A program made the translations under genes and the position numbers. DNA of 64,000 bases from Legionella tucsonensis. Its GTDB lineage: Bacteria; Pseudomonadota; Gammaproteobacteria; Legionellales; Legionellaceae. Shown one piece after another: positions 1 through 9,446 of this stretch; positions within the stretch are counted from its first letter, which is position 1; every line of letters starts with the position of its first letter. Location: the NCBI RefSeq assembly GCF_001468035.1, contig NZ_LNZA01000001.1:558001-622000 (forward strand), written 5' to 3'. The notes beneath the pieces were generated by a model. That model saw nothing but the letters and a program-made list of their open reading frames with translations. It was not told the origin of the DNA and did no database searches.

Positions 1-1869
1 GCATGGTTAGTGGAACTTATGAAACATACACTTCCAGCCGATCAGCACTTTTTAAATTCTCTTCGCCAACATACCAAGGAAGAGTGTATCACCATACTGA
101 GTCAGGTTTTACGTGAAATTGCCGTAGATGTTTTAGGGTTAGATGATGTAGAGCAGATTATGTTGGATGATGGTTTATTCTCTTTGGGCCTGGATTCACT
201 GATGGCTATAGAAATTCGTAATCGCATTCATGATAAATTGCAAAGCCCCACCCTGAACTTATCAATAGAATATTTTATTAATGAGCCAAGTATTAGCAAG
301 ATTGCTAAAAACATCACGAATGAATTACACAATTTATTTGATTTTGATCATAAAACTGCAAATCAGGCAGCGATAAACATAGTTGGAGAAGAAGTTCCTT
401 TATGTGATTTTCAATATGTTTTTTGGGTGCTCAACAGACAGGAATATCCGTATAATATTGGAACGCAGTTACAGATTCAAGGCAAGTTGAATAAGGATTA
501 TGTAGCTCAGGCATTTGATGCAGTAGTAAAACAAAATAGTGCTTTTTGGTTGAGCTTCGAGAAGGAAGTACCAATTCAAGTGTTGAAGAAAAAAGGTCAA
601 TTTGAATTAATCTATAAAGACTTCTCCTTAAATAACGAAGAGAAGATGCTCAATCAAGAGTTTCAAAATAATATGATGAGTGAGATTTCATTAACACAAC
701 AGCCGCTCATCAGAGTATCTCTTTATAAGATAAATAGTGATCTGCACGAATTGCATATGGTTATTCCTCATATCATCGTTGATGGCCCTTCATGTGATCT
801 TATATTAAGCCAATTTAAAAAATTCTACGAAACGCTGGTTCAAGGTAATCAATTGATTCTTGAACCAGAAAAAGATTCATTTCTTAACTTTGTCAAAAAA
901 AATAATCATCTTTATTCAGCGAATTTAAAACATAAAATTAAATTTTGGCAGAATTATAATAAAGGTTTTAAAATGCTGTATCTCGGACGTAAATACTTTA
1001 TGTCCATAGAGCGACAAAAAAAATATTTATTTCATTATCCTATTGATTCGCAGCGAGCAGAACAATTCATTGAATGGCATAGAGCTAAAAATATCAATGT
1101 AAGTACTGGATTAATTGCTGCATGCCATCTTGTTTTTTACAAACTCAGTCGACAAAAGAAAATACCATTTATTCAGATTCATAGTGGCAGAGAAGGCAGC
1201 CAATATAATTCTATTGTCGGTTTGTTTTCAGAATACAAACGACTCAATATTACTTTAGATAATCAATATACTTTCATTGATTTTATTAAGGCCATTGATG
1301 AGCAGCAATTAAAAACAGCTTCTTTTCAAAAATGTTCTCATGTGATTAAAAACAGTGAGTTTAAAGATTCGGGATTCACAGTGAGCCATTATTTGTTTTA
1401 TAGGTGGAATAAGCTTTGGTTAACAAAGCAATTTAGAAAGAGCAAGCTTAATTCAGTGATTATTGATTTTTATCTCAAGTACTTAAGTTGGGCAGAAGCA
1501 CTAGGTTTCAATACGTCACTCAAAAGAACATTTAATAAATTATTTAAATTAAATATACCTCTGCAAAAGCCAGAGCGATTAAGAGTTCTTGTGAATATTA
1601 CCCCTTCTTTTTTCAGTAAAGCAGTACGGGATATGAGTGTTACACATCTTAAATTTCAATATGCCAATCATTTTGGAAGCGAGGATCGTCCGGTAAACAG
1701 TCGCTCTTTATGGGTTTTGTTTTCAAAAAATCAGGAAGGTGAGTATTTAATTTCAATTAATGGACCAGTAACAACCCAGTGCAAGGATTTAATTGCTCAT
1801 GAATTTAATCAGATGCTTGCTAAGGTACTAGAAAGTGATGAGTATACAGTTGATGAATTAATTCAATAA
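1..1869 (+). CDS. C-terminal end of PKS/NRPS-like megasynthase (carrier + condensation domain), partial
   Basis: The reading frame is open to the left window edge, so this is the tail of a longer protein; the first in-window start codon (GTG at 10) is probably internal. Numbering from that codon, residues 20-105 form a carrier domain with the phosphopantetheine site LGLDSL (Ser63). Residues 130-610 resemble an NRPS condensation domain with the active-site pattern HIIVDG (His254, Asp258, Gly259) and a later IVGLFSEYKRLN segment like the family's VGxFxN region. A carrier followed by a terminal condensation domain suggests a polyketide or lipopeptide synthase that releases or condenses its product here. 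By family knowledge the carrier tethers the growing chain and the C domain joins it to an amine or alcohol. The product cannot be predicted from this fragment. Confidence 0.8.
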   Translation, partial: AWLVELMKHTLPADQHFLNSLRQHTKEECITILSQVLREIAVDVLGLDDVEQIMLDDGLFSLGLDSLMAIEIRNRIHDKLQSPTLNLSIEYFINEPSISKIAKNITNELHNLFDFDHKTANQAAINIVGEEVPLCDFQYVFWVLNRQEYPYNIGTQLQIQGKLNKDYVAQAFDAVVKQNSAFWLSFEKEVPIQVLKKKGQFELIYKDFSLNNEEKMLNQEFQNNMMSEISLTQQPLIRVSLYKINSDLHELHMVIPHIIVDGPSCDLILSQFKKFYETLVQGNQLILEPEKDSFLNFVKKNNHLYSANLKHKIKFWQNYNKGFKMLYLGRKYFMSIERQKKYLFHYPIDSQRAEQFIEWHRAKNINVSTGLIAACHLVFYKLSRQKKIPFIQIHSGREGSQYNSIVGLFSEYKRLNITLDNQYTFIDFIKAIDEQQLKTASFQKCSHVIKNSEFKDSGFTVSHYLFYRWNKLWLTKQFRKSKLNSVIIDFYLKYLSWAEALGFNTSLKRTFNKLFKLNIPLQKPERLRVLVNITPSFFSKAVRDMSVTHLKFQYANHFGSEDRPVNSRSLWVLFSKNQEGEYLISINGPVTTQCKDLIAHEFNQMLAKVLESDEYTVDELIQ

Positions 1870-1896
1870 CATGCCAATCCTATAGACAATTAAGAG

Positions 1897-1924
1897 TGGA
1901 CTTTCTTCGAAAAAAAAGTATAAT
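1897..1924 (+). promoter_or_regulatory. Possible sigma-70 promoter upstream of the copper ATPase
   Basis: A perfect TATAAT lies at 1919-1924, with TGGACT (four of six matches to TTGACA) at 1897-1902, separated by 16 bases. The 8-base inverted repeat GATTGAAA / TTTCAATC (1960-1967 and 1987-1994) follows and could be an operator or leader hairpin. No classical CueR box was recognised. The assignment rests on sequence match only. Confidence 0.3.
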
Positions 1925-2040
1925 TTTTATATAATATGTTTATTAATTGCGTTGATCTGGATTGAAAAGAATCCATTACCCTTCAATTTCAATCTAAGAC
2001 AGGTCGTGTAACGTTACGAAACTATAGGGATTAGTAAATT

Positions 2041-4272
2041 ATGAAACATGGGCATTGTGATCACGAACAGAATAAAAAAAAGCCATCAGAACCAATGAAT
2101 GGGGATAATACCTGTCATCAACATCATCAGATGCATAGACAGCTTCCTAGTCATTCGGATGATCATCGAACTGCGACTGGAATCTATACATGTCCTATGC
2201 ATCCAGAGATTCGTCAGTCGGGTTCAGGAAATTGCCCTATTTGTGGTATGGCTTTAGAACCGGAAACCGTTTCCGCAGAAAAAGAAAATCCTGAATACAA
2301 AAGCATGAAATACCGGTTTTGGTTGGCATTGATTTTGAGTATACCGGTAGTTGTATTGGAAATGGGTGGTCATCTGTTCCATTTTATTTCGGCCAATACC
2401 TCTGCTTGGATACAGTTTGTATTAGCAACTCCTGTAGTTTTATGGTGTGGTTTGCCTTTTTTCCAGCGCGGCTTCCTTTCACTGAAAACCCGCCAACTGA
2501 ATATGTTTACACTGATTGCTATGGGGATAGGGGTCGCCTGGGTTTATAGTACCATCGCTCTATTGTTTCCTGGACTCTTTCCTGCTGCTTTCCGTAATCA
2601 AGGAGTAATCAATGTTTATTTTGAAGCAGCTGCAGTCATCACTACTCTGGTTTTGCTCGGACAAGTTCTGGAATTAAAAGCACGAGAGCAAACGGGCGGG
2701 GCTATTCGTGCTTTATTGAATTTAGCTCCTGAAAGCGCCCGTCGAATTGATCAGGATGGCAATGAAGAAGACGTAACACTGGATGAAGTCCAGGTAGGGG
2801 ATATGCTTCGTGTACGTCCGGGCGAAAAAATTCCTGTGGATGGTGAGGTACTCGAAGGAGGCAGTAATGTGGATGAGTCCATGGTTACTGGGGAATCAAT
2901 GCCAATAAATAAAGTGGCTGGCTCAAAAGTGATTGGAGCTACAATAAACCAGAATGGCAGTTTTATAATGAAAGCTGAGCATGTGGGTAGTGACACCATG
3001 CTATCACATATTGTACAAATGGTGAGTGAAGCACAACGAAGTCGCGCCCCCATTCAACGATTAGCCGATACGGTTTCAGGATGGTTTGTACCCGCGGTGA
3101 TCTTGATTGCAGTAGCGACGTTTATTGCCTGGTTTTTCTTAGGTCCACAACCTTCATTCAGTTATGGTTTGCTTGCGGCGGTATCCGTGCTGATTATTGC
3201 TTGTCCTTGTGCATTAGGTTTGGCAACACCTATGTCCATTATGGTTGGTGTTGGTAAAGGTGCTCAGAATGGAGTGCTAGTTAAAAATGCCGAAGCACTG
3301 GAACTCATGGAGAAAGTTAAAATACTCGTTGTAGATAAAACAGGTACTCTAACGCTCGGTCATCCAAAACTAACTCAAATTATTTCTGAAAAAGAATATG
3401 AAGCTGATGAACTGCTTGCTTTAGCCGCTGCATTGGAACAGCAGAGCGAGCATCCGCTTGCCAATGCAATCATGACCGCAGCAAAAGAGAAACAGCTGTC
3501 ATTTGCTACAGCAACGGATTTTAAAGCAATTGCAGGGAAAGGTATTATAGGTAAGGTTAGTGGTTCAAAAGTTGCACTTGGGAATCGGCAATTAATGAAA
3601 GAATATGGGGCAAATAATACATCACTCGACGAGAGTGCTGATGAATTACGAGCTCAGGGAGCAACTGTAATGTTTGTGGCTGTCGACGATGAAATCATTG
3701 GCATCCTGGCAGTTGAAGATCCAATTAAATCGAGTACGCCTGATGCCATTCTCGAATTGCAAAAAAATGAGATTGAAGTATATATGCTCACTGGGGACAG
3801 TCAAAGAACTGCAGAGTCAGTGGCAAGTCGTTTAGGTATAAAAAATGTGATTGCTGAAATTATGCCTGAGGATAAGCGTCGTATAGTGAGTGAGTTGAAA
3901 GATAAGGGTTTTATTGTGGCAATGGCAGGGGATGGGGTGAATGATGCCCCTGCTTTGGCAATCGCCGATATCGGTATTGCAATGGGTACAGGAACTGACG
4001 TTGCAATTGAGAGTGCGGGTATTACTTTACTGCATGGTGATTTGCGCGGCATCGTCAAAGCACATCATCTATCCCGCGCAACAATGAGCAACATACGTCA
4101 GAATTTATTTTTTGCCTTTATTTATAACGGGTTAGGGGTACCCTTAGCTGCCGGAGTGTTGTATCCAGTGATAGGATTATTGCTGAGTCCCATTATCGCC
4201 GCAACCGCGATGGCATTAAGTTCTGTTTCGGTAATTATTAATGCACTTAGATTAAGGCGAATTAAGCTATAA
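2041..4272 (+). CDS. copA: Copper-translocating P1B-type ATPase
   Basis: This is a 743-residue heavy-metal ATPase of the inner membrane, expected to pump Cu(I) out of the cytoplasm. The N-terminus is His-rich (residues 1-45). It is followed by a heavy-metal-binding segment, YTCPMHP to NCPICGMAL (about 49-72), in place of the usual MxCxxC ferredoxin-like domains. The membrane metal site CPC is at 388-390, the phosphorylation motif DKTGTLT starts at Asp432, and GDGVND lies around 630-635. The actuator TGES motif is present near residue 284. Length is normal for the His-rich, CopB/SilP-like subgroup. No cognate regulator sits next door; the nearest neighbour is a 62-residue zinc-ribbon protein. 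Copper specificity rests on the CPC motif and the N-terminal domain and was not tested. Confidence 0.93.
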   Translation: MKHGHCDHEQNKKKPSEPMNGDNTCHQHHQMHRQLPSHSDDHRTATGIYTCPMHPEIRQSGSGNCPICGMALEPETVSAEKENPEYKSMKYRFWLALILSIPVVVLEMGGHLFHFISANTSAWIQFVLATPVVLWCGLPFFQRGFLSLKTRQLNMFTLIAMGIGVAWVYSTIALLFPGLFPAAFRNQGVINVYFEAAAVITTLVLLGQVLELKAREQTGGAIRALLNLAPESARRIDQDGNEEDVTLDEVQVGDMLRVRPGEKIPVDGEVLEGGSNVDESMVTGESMPINKVAGSKVIGATINQNGSFIMKAEHVGSDTMLSHIVQMVSEAQRSRAPIQRLADTVSGWFVPAVILIAVATFIAWFFLGPQPSFSYGLLAAVSVLIIACPCALGLATPMSIMVGVGKGAQNGVLVKNAEALELMEKVKILVVDKTGTLTLGHPKLTQIISEKEYEADELLALAAALEQQSEHPLANAIMTAAKEKQLSFATATDFKAIAGKGIIGKVSGSKVALGNRQLMKEYGANNTSLDESADELRAQGATVMFVAVDDEIIGILAVEDPIKSSTPDAILELQKNEIEVYMLTGDSQRTAESVASRLGIKNVIAEIMPEDKRRIVSELKDKGFIVAMAGDGVNDAPALAIADIGIAMGTGTDVAIESAGITLLHGDLRGIVKAHHLSRATMSNIRQNLFFAFIYNGLGVPLAAGVLYPVIGLLLSPIIAATAMALSSVSVIINALRLRRIKL

Positions 4273-4606
4273 GACTGCTTAATAGGTGCTATAAACTATA
4301 GTCTCGTTTTTGTTTGGTTGATACAAAGATTTTTGTGTCTAAATATTCATGAGCGCTTGTCTACTTGGCCAAAAACTTCATTATGATGGAGGGGAGTGTT
4401 TGCGAAACCCATCCTCTTTAATGGAGTATGATATTCAAATATTTGATGAAAAAATCATATTGCTGTGGTATTGCGTACTGCACTAAGGTAAACCCTTAAT
4501 AAACTGCAATTTACAAGTCCATAATTTGTGCTTATATTTAACCAACATCTTCAGCACCTTTATTGCAGGTTGAAACAGATTAAATTCTTACAAGGAGAAA
4601 AAGATA
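4273..4606. other. Intergenic region between copper ATPase and zinc-ribbon gene
   Basis: No coding potential was recognised in these 334 bases. The stretch 4542-4561 shares 20 identical bases with 47909-47928, in both cases some 65-77 bases before a start codon. A strong ribosome binding site (AAGGAG) sits just upstream of the ATG at 4607. Confidence 0.5.
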
Positions 4607-4795
4607 ATGGAATACAAGTGTCATAAATGTGGAATGGGAGTGAAAAACTTAACATGTAGCAAATGCAATGCACTACTGATTAGTGATGTTGTTAAAATCG
4701 AGAGTGGCAATGTTCAAGTCGCAAAATGTCCTAATGGATGCGGAAAAATTAAATCACCAACATGTTGTGGTCATGATATGGTAAGCTCGGACTAA
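4607..4795 (+). CDS. Small cysteine-rich zinc-ribbon protein, unknown function
   Basis: This is a 62-residue cytoplasmic protein with two CxxC knuckles near the N-terminus (CHKCGM and CSKC) and further cysteines in CPNGCGK and PTCCGHDM. The pattern implies one or two structural zinc sites or a metal-binding role. The start is well supported by AAGGAG followed by a 9-base spacer. It is not recognised as a named family. It lies 334 bases after the copper ATPase on the same strand, so a link with metal stress is possible but unproven. A rubredoxin-like or CopY-like function is less likely because no long-spaced double CxxC of that type is seen. Confidence 0.7.
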   Translation: MEYKCHKCGMGVKNLTCSKCNALLISDVVKIESGNVQVAKCPNGCGKIKSPTCCGHDMVSSD

Positions 4796-4975
4796 TGGAG
4801 TTTTTGTAGCTGTTTACTTGAAAACAGACTATCCCCTACGTTCTAAATGACTCCCTTCCTGCGCAGGGATGACAGTCTTTTAGGTCTCGCTGTAGGATAT
4901 AGAATACCTGCTTTCCTGACTAAATTTTGTGAGGAATTTTCAGGCATAAAGCCACTTTGTCTCTGACAAATAACT

Positions 4976-5851
4976 CTATGGCAAGCTTGCAAACAGATGG
5001 ATTTGTAAGTTAAGAATAAATCCATATTTCATGCAATATTCTGCTGCATATTCATGATTACGTTGATTTTTTTCCATATCTAAAAGGTCTGCTTCCCAGA
5101 AGCTGACTACTTCATTGATTTCAGAGCGTTCTGCTAAAGTAAGATCACGTCCTTTATCACGGATCGCGCTAACACGTTGAGGCTCTTTTTGATATCTATT
5201 CATAGGACTCACAAATACCTGTTTATTTGTTTTTTCAGCCCACTCATGGGCCCATGCGGGTATTTCGCTATAAGGGATATACCGATCTTCCTCGGGAGCT
5301 GACATAACAAACTTCAAACAATCAGCTCGTTCAAGTATTTTTGTATTAGGTTTCAAATAACGAATGGCTTTTCCATCTTTTTCCAGACATTTAGGGCTTA
5401 CTACCAATGTGATGTTTTGTGGAAGGTTGGGTAGGAGGGTAATACCATTCGATTCAATTTGGGTGTATTGGAAATACGGCTTGGCTTTTTCTAAAAATGC
5501 CGACAAATTTTGTTGTAATGAAGGTTCTCCCCCTGTAATTACGAGAACCATTTTTTTGGCCAGACCTTTTGCCCAGGAAGGCGTAGGAAGATTACAACGC
5601 TGAAAAAACGCTGCAATGACGCTATCTGTTTCTTCGAGTAAGGAGTTAAAGCTTCTCCATTCACCGACATCAAAGTAAGTATCGCAAAAGGAACAGGCCA
5701 AATTGCATTTGGCCAAACGAATAAAATAGGCTGGATGGCCACGAAAAGGTCCTTCTCCTTGCAAAGTAAAAAAGCGACTGGTAATAAAAAGCTCGTCAGG
5801 CTTTGCTTTTTTAAAAAAAGATTTTCCTACTTTGTCGTTCAGACCAAACAT
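4976..5851 (-). CDS. queE: 7-carboxy-7-deazaguanine synthase QueE
   Basis: This is a radical SAM enzyme of queuosine (7-deazapurine) synthesis that converts 6-carboxytetrahydropterin to 7-carboxy-7-deazaguanine. The N-terminus carries TLQGEGPFRGHPAYFIRL, the typical QueE entry, followed by the iron-sulfur motif CNLACSFC (Cys49, Cys53, Cys56, spacing CX3CX2C) and FDVGEW. The sequence ITGGEPSLQ is the SAM-binding GGE motif. At 291 residues it is longer than the compact QueE form of about 210-220; the extra length lies in the C-terminal half, before a LQIHLFASLP ending that matches the family's LQTHK(x)xGLP. The gene stands alone on the minus strand; no other queuosine gene is beside it. Confidence 0.9.
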   Translation of the reverse strand: MFGLNDKVGKSFFKKAKPDELFITSRFFTLQGEGPFRGHPAYFIRLAKCNLACSFCDTYFDVGEWRSFNSLLEETDSVIAAFFQRCNLPTPSWAKGLAKKMVLVITGGEPSLQQNLSAFLEKAKPYFQYTQIESNGITLLPNLPQNITLVVSPKCLEKDGKAIRYLKPNTKILERADCLKFVMSAPEEDRYIPYSEIPAWAHEWAEKTNKQVFVSPMNRYQKEPQRVSAIRDKGRDLTLAERSEINEVVSFWEADLLDMEKNQRNHEYAAEYCMKYGFILNLQIHLFASLP

Positions 5852-6223
5852 CTACTTATCCTTTGCTGCATAAAATTTTTACATACTATACTCTATCACA
5901 GTTAAAATGTGAGCCTTTACTATTATTTTTATCTATGAAATGGTGTCGTACAAGTTTTTCAAATTTACCGTGTCATTTGTTTTTTGATGGAGGATGGCAA
6001 GTAACTAGAGTGCCAATCAAAAGCATAAAATTTAGCCAAGAAGTATTTTATTAGTCTGGCAACTTTTTAAAAATGCTCAACCAAAACTTTAACTCAAACA
6101 GATCCATTAGCTTTTAAAACAATAAATTATAGTGGCGTTAAGAGATTTTTTTGATGGAAGTGCCCTTGGTGAATTCTGTTCTCATCCACGACGTAAAATA
6201 AAATTTTTCAAAAAAAACGTACT
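5852..6223. other. Intergenic region with no recognised gene
   Basis: These 372 bases lie between two minus-strand genes. The only open frame, a 63-codon plus-strand one, has no ribosome binding site and no family resemblance. The region likely holds the promoter of the upstream-facing queE gene (none pinned down) and the 3' end of the dehydrogenase transcript. Confidence 0.4.
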
Positions 6224-7429
6224 CTATTGTTTTTGATGATTCGAAATCAGCCGCACAGCCATTAAATTGGAGATATCTTTTAATTGCTCACAAAGCTGGG
6301 GCAGCAACTCTTTAGGACCGCGTATATCAATAAGATTCACGGCAATTATTCCACGTGATTTATTTTCCATTTGTTCGATATTGTATTTTAATTTTGATAT
6401 GTTCTGTGTGATTTTACCTATGGATCCTGGGGTGTTTTTATTGATAACCAGTATACGGTAACAATTAGGAACTTGAGTGGTAGAAAGAGAGATATTTGGA
6501 AAATTAACAGAATACTCAATGACTCCATGCTCTAGATAATTACAAATATTGCGAATTACCATTTCTGCTGCAGTCTGCTCTGCTTCCTGAGTACTTGCCC
6601 CCAAATGAGGAAAGCTCAAAACATTAGGGTGATCAGCTAAATTAATTGTTGGAAAATCTGTGATATAACCCATGATTTGCTGATTATTTAATTGCTGTAA
6701 AATAGCTGTTTCACTTACTATTTGTTCACGTGAAAAATTCAGTAACAGAGTATGGGATTTCACTAGAGTAATATTTTCTTCATTGATTAAATGGTTGGTT
6801 TCTGCATTTAAAGGAATATGCAGCGTAATAATATCTGCGTGGGCAAGCAATACATTCATATCAATGACTTTTTCAACTCCGGGCATCAATGCAAGAGCAT
6901 TCGTCAGAGTCATATTGGTATCAAAACCTAATACTTTCATTCCTAAGGCTAATCCAGCGTTAGCCACTTTAACGCCTATATTGCCTAAGCCTATAACCCC
7001 TAAAGTTTTACCTGAAATTTCATGGCCAACAAATTTCTTTTTTTTCGTTTCAATTTCTCGATTAAATAGTTGGCTATCTTCTTTTGACAGTTCAGTAATG
7101 AAAGAGCGGGTTTCATCGAGATGTCTATAGCCCATTATCATGGCTGCCATCACCAACTCTTTTACTGCATTGGCATTTGCTCCAGGTGCATAAAATACTG
7201 GGATACCCATATTGGTAAGCACATCGATGGGAATATTATCAATACCCGTTCCAACTCGTGCTACTGCTTTTAAGTTTTTTGAAAACAGATGATTATGTAA
7301 TTTATGCGAGCGCACCAAAATAACATCTGGGTCGATGGGGTTAAGACCTAATTGATAAACGTCGGGGTGAAACAAGCTCAAGCTCTGAGGTGATATATTA
7401 TCAATAATTTGAATGGTGAACATGGGCAT
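6224..7429 (-). CDS. serA: D-3-phosphoglycerate dehydrogenase-like enzyme
   Basis: This is a 401-residue NAD-dependent 2-hydroxyacid dehydrogenase with a C-terminal ACT domain, the layout of SerA, which catalyses the first step of phosphorylated serine synthesis. Visible features are VARVGTGIDNI (about 56-66), the Rossmann motif GLGNIG (147-152), Arg234 in NFSREQIVSE where the family has NxARGGxVDE, and the catalytic His275 in FPHLGAST. The ACT-like domain starts near YRILVINKNTPGS (about 325) and may sense serine. Its start overlaps the end of the upstream HAD phosphatase gene by 29 bases, indicating translational coupling. The altered residues around Arg234 leave room for a related 2-hydroxyacid substrate. 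Confidence 0.85.
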   Translation of the reverse strand: MPMFTIQIIDNISPQSLSLFHPDVYQLGLNPIDPDVILVRSHKLHNHLFSKNLKAVARVGTGIDNIPIDVLTNMGIPVFYAPGANANAVKELVMAAMIMGYRHLDETRSFITELSKEDSQLFNREIETKKKKFVGHEISGKTLGVIGLGNIGVKVANAGLALGMKVLGFDTNMTLTNALALMPGVEKVIDMNVLLAHADIITLHIPLNAETNHLINEENITLVKSHTLLLNFSREQIVSETAILQQLNNQQIMGYITDFPTINLADHPNVLSFPHLGASTQEAEQTAAEMVIRNICNYLEHGVIEYSVNFPNISLSTTQVPNCYRILVINKNTPGSIGKITQNISKLKYNIEQMENKSRGIIAVNLIDIRGPKELLPQLCEQLKDISNLMAVRLISNHQKQ

Positions 7430-8195
7430 CTCCCTTGATCAAAACAACAGAATTATAAATTTCTTTAAGTCCTTGCTCATAATAAGCATAATATTGTGAG
7501 GGCAATTGTTTTAACTCATCCTGAGTTAATCCCAAAGGGATTATTGAGTAAAAGCTGGTATTGGTGATATAAAAATCAGAATGGTTTTTCACCCATTCTT
7601 TAGGATTTAAACCAGCAAAACCAATAAATCGTGTTACTATCTCTCGAGCCTCCCAGTCGCTTACTCCATCACCTACCAGTAAGGAGCGTTCACCTGGTTT
7701 AAGAATTGAGGCAATTTCCACTGTTTTACCATTACCTTGAGTCATGTTGCTTTGTCTATCAAACTCTTGATAGTTACCTTGTTCATCAAAATATATCTCC
7801 ACAGCAAGCACATTACTTGGGGGAACTCCTAGATCCTGAGCAAAGGGGACTACGGCCATTTTTATCCCAGCTGAAATGATATAGATTTTTTTATTCAAAT
7901 GATGCAATAAATGAAAGAGTTCTTGTGCTCCGGGGGCAATATTGCGCTTATAGCGCTCGGCCAGCTCTTCTATTTGTTCTCGTGTAGGTTGAACATAGGT
8001 CAAACGTTGGTGATAATCATTAGGGGTCATGCCGGTTTGTCCCATACATCGTTCAGTAATTTGATGCACTTGTTGGGCAACCCCATTCATTGTCGCTAAC
8101 TCATTAATGCCCTCAATAAGGGAGAGTGTCCCGTCACAATCGAAGAAAAAGGTATCAATGGGGAGATTTAAAGCCCAGGGATCTCTATTATGCAT
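7401..8195 (-). CDS. HAD-family phosphatase, SerB-like
   Basis: This is a HAD-superfamily hydrolase of about 264 residues. Motif I is FFDCDGTLS, with the nucleophile and general-acid aspartates two residues apart. The later LLVGDGVSDWEA is motif IV, which binds magnesium. It resembles phosphoserine phosphatase, the last step of serine synthesis. The gene overlaps the downstream SerA-like gene by 29 bases in a two-gene operon, so a serine-forming pair is the natural reading. An upstream in-frame GTG at 8204 is an alternative start; the ATG at 8195 was preferred because AAGAG lies at a workable distance. A different phosphorylated substrate is possible, since the motifs fix the class and not the substrate. 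Confidence 0.8.
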   Translation of the reverse strand: MHNRDPWALNLPIDTFFFDCDGTLSLIEGINELATMNGVAQQVHQITERCMGQTGMTPNDYHQRLTYVQPTREQIEELAERYKRNIAPGAQELFHLLHHLNKKIYIISAGIKMAVVPFAQDLGVPPSNVLAVEIYFDEQGNYQEFDRQSNMTQGNGKTVEIASILKPGERSLLVGDGVSDWEAREIVTRFIGFAGLNPKEWVKNHSDFYITNTSFYSIIPLGLTQDELKQLPSQYYAYYEQGLKEIYNSVVLIKGDAHVHHSNY

Positions 8196-8307
8196 GAATA
8201 GCACTCTTATTTTGTAAATGCTCAGACCTATCAGGACTTTAATCCCAAATGTTTGAATAAACCTAACATGGGGAACTGAGTTATTACCTGAATTTTTAAA
8301 CTATATA

Positions 8308-9117
8308 TCACAGCTCTGGTATAGATGAGCTTTGCTCACATTCTTCTTTAGCCATTAATAGGCGCAATTGTTCCGCAATTACATACCAGTACTCTTTCCC
8401 ATAGGTTGTTCCTTCTTGTGGCTTATATTTATCTCCTTGCAATAGGCGATTGAATTCTTCGAATAAATAAGAGGCAAAAGAGTGGTTTTCATATCGAGTA
8501 GAAGGGGCCGCAAAAAAGTTATCCATCTGTAGCATAATCATCTCAGGATAGTCACTTGCCTCTGCTTTATTTTTAATCGTTTCCGCTTTTTTTTGTCCCT
8601 CATCTCCATGGCGCCACCAACTAAACCATCCATTAGGTTGACGAGTATTGATACCCTGTTCATAGTATTTTTTGTAAGTAGTCCATGCCCCGCTAATTGT
8701 TTTCTTCAATGTGTTGAGCCAGTCTCCATTTAAGTCTAGATCCGTTGCTTCACCGTTTGGCTCGTTTTTCTTAAAAAAATCATGCGATAATGAGTTTGAT
8801 TTGCGTTTCGAAGGGTTTCTGTGTTCAATTTTTGGTCTTATCTTGGTAAGATGAGTAAGAGATGATTTTCTCGAAGGTGCCGTGTTAATAAGTGTTGTAT
8901 TAAGGGGTATCGGATTATGAGATATAGCATTAGTATCAGGAGGTATCGTATAAAGAGGCGTTGCATTAAGAGAAATTGTATTAAGAGATGCAGCTCTCAA
9001 ACGAGACCGCTCTTTTGCGGCAATTAACTCCTCTCTTCTTTGAGCAACTAACCCTTTAGGAATACCAAAATTGTTACTTTCTTCAATTGAAGTTGTCTGC
9101 TGATTTTTTTTGCCCAT
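8308..9117 (-). CDS. Hypothetical protein with degenerate LNT repeats, possible Dot/Icm effector
   Basis: This 269-residue protein is of no recognised family. Residues 1-40 are charged. Residues about 43-80 form a degenerate 5-6 residue repeat (LNTIS, LNATP, LYTIPP, DTNAIS, HNPIP, LNTTL), mirrored in the DNA at about 8880-9000 with a period near 18 bases. After a basic linker (to about 120) comes a Trp-rich globular segment including WFSWWRHG. The C-terminus, AKEECEQSSSIPEL, has a glutamate cluster 8-13 residues before the end with a terminal leucine. That resembles the E-block signals of Legionella type IVB effectors. Effector status is inference from the ends only; no catalytic motif is visible. 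Confidence 0.6.
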   Translation of the reverse strand: MGKKNQQTTSIEESNNFGIPKGLVAQRREELIAAKERSRLRAASLNTISLNATPLYTIPPDTNAISHNPIPLNTTLINTAPSRKSSLTHLTKIRPKIEHRNPSKRKSNSLSHDFFKKNEPNGEATDLDLNGDWLNTLKKTISGAWTTYKKYYEQGINTRQPNGWFSWWRHGDEGQKKAETIKNKAEASDYPEMIMLQMDNFFAAPSTRYENHSFASYLFEEFNRLLQGDKYKPQEGTTYGKEYWYVIAEQLRLLMAKEECEQSSSIPEL

Positions 9118-9446
9118 TGTAATTCCTTATCCCTAAGTTATTCATATATAGCTGTACCCTCTAATTTTTATACTGCGTTGAAGCTCACTCGGTTTCAGTC
9201 ATATATTATCTCTATACACTCCTTCGCCTCATTCACTTGCGCCCTTGCCTAAAGCTTAGTGGGTAAACCTATACCACATCAAATTGATATGATTTTAAGG
9301 CAATTTAATCATATAGGCTCTTTTTTTACTATGCAACTATCCCAAAATCATGTTGCTAAATTATGCAATAGGACCAAGATTTGGCTATAACTCCAGGAAT
9401 AAGTCTATACTTGGAAGAATGATAGGCTCAGGAAAAAAGGAATGTC
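9118..9446. other. Divergent intergenic region, promoter-bearing by position
   Basis: These 329 bases separate divergently transcribed genes, so promoters for both must lie here. No clear consensus promoter, operator or repeat was recognised. The downstream gene has an AAGGA ribosome binding site just before its ATG at 9447. Confidence 0.4.

Noticed and set aside
5863-6054. 63-codon plus-strand frame after queE
   Set aside because: No ribosome binding site, no family resemblance, and it lies in AT-rich intergenic DNA.
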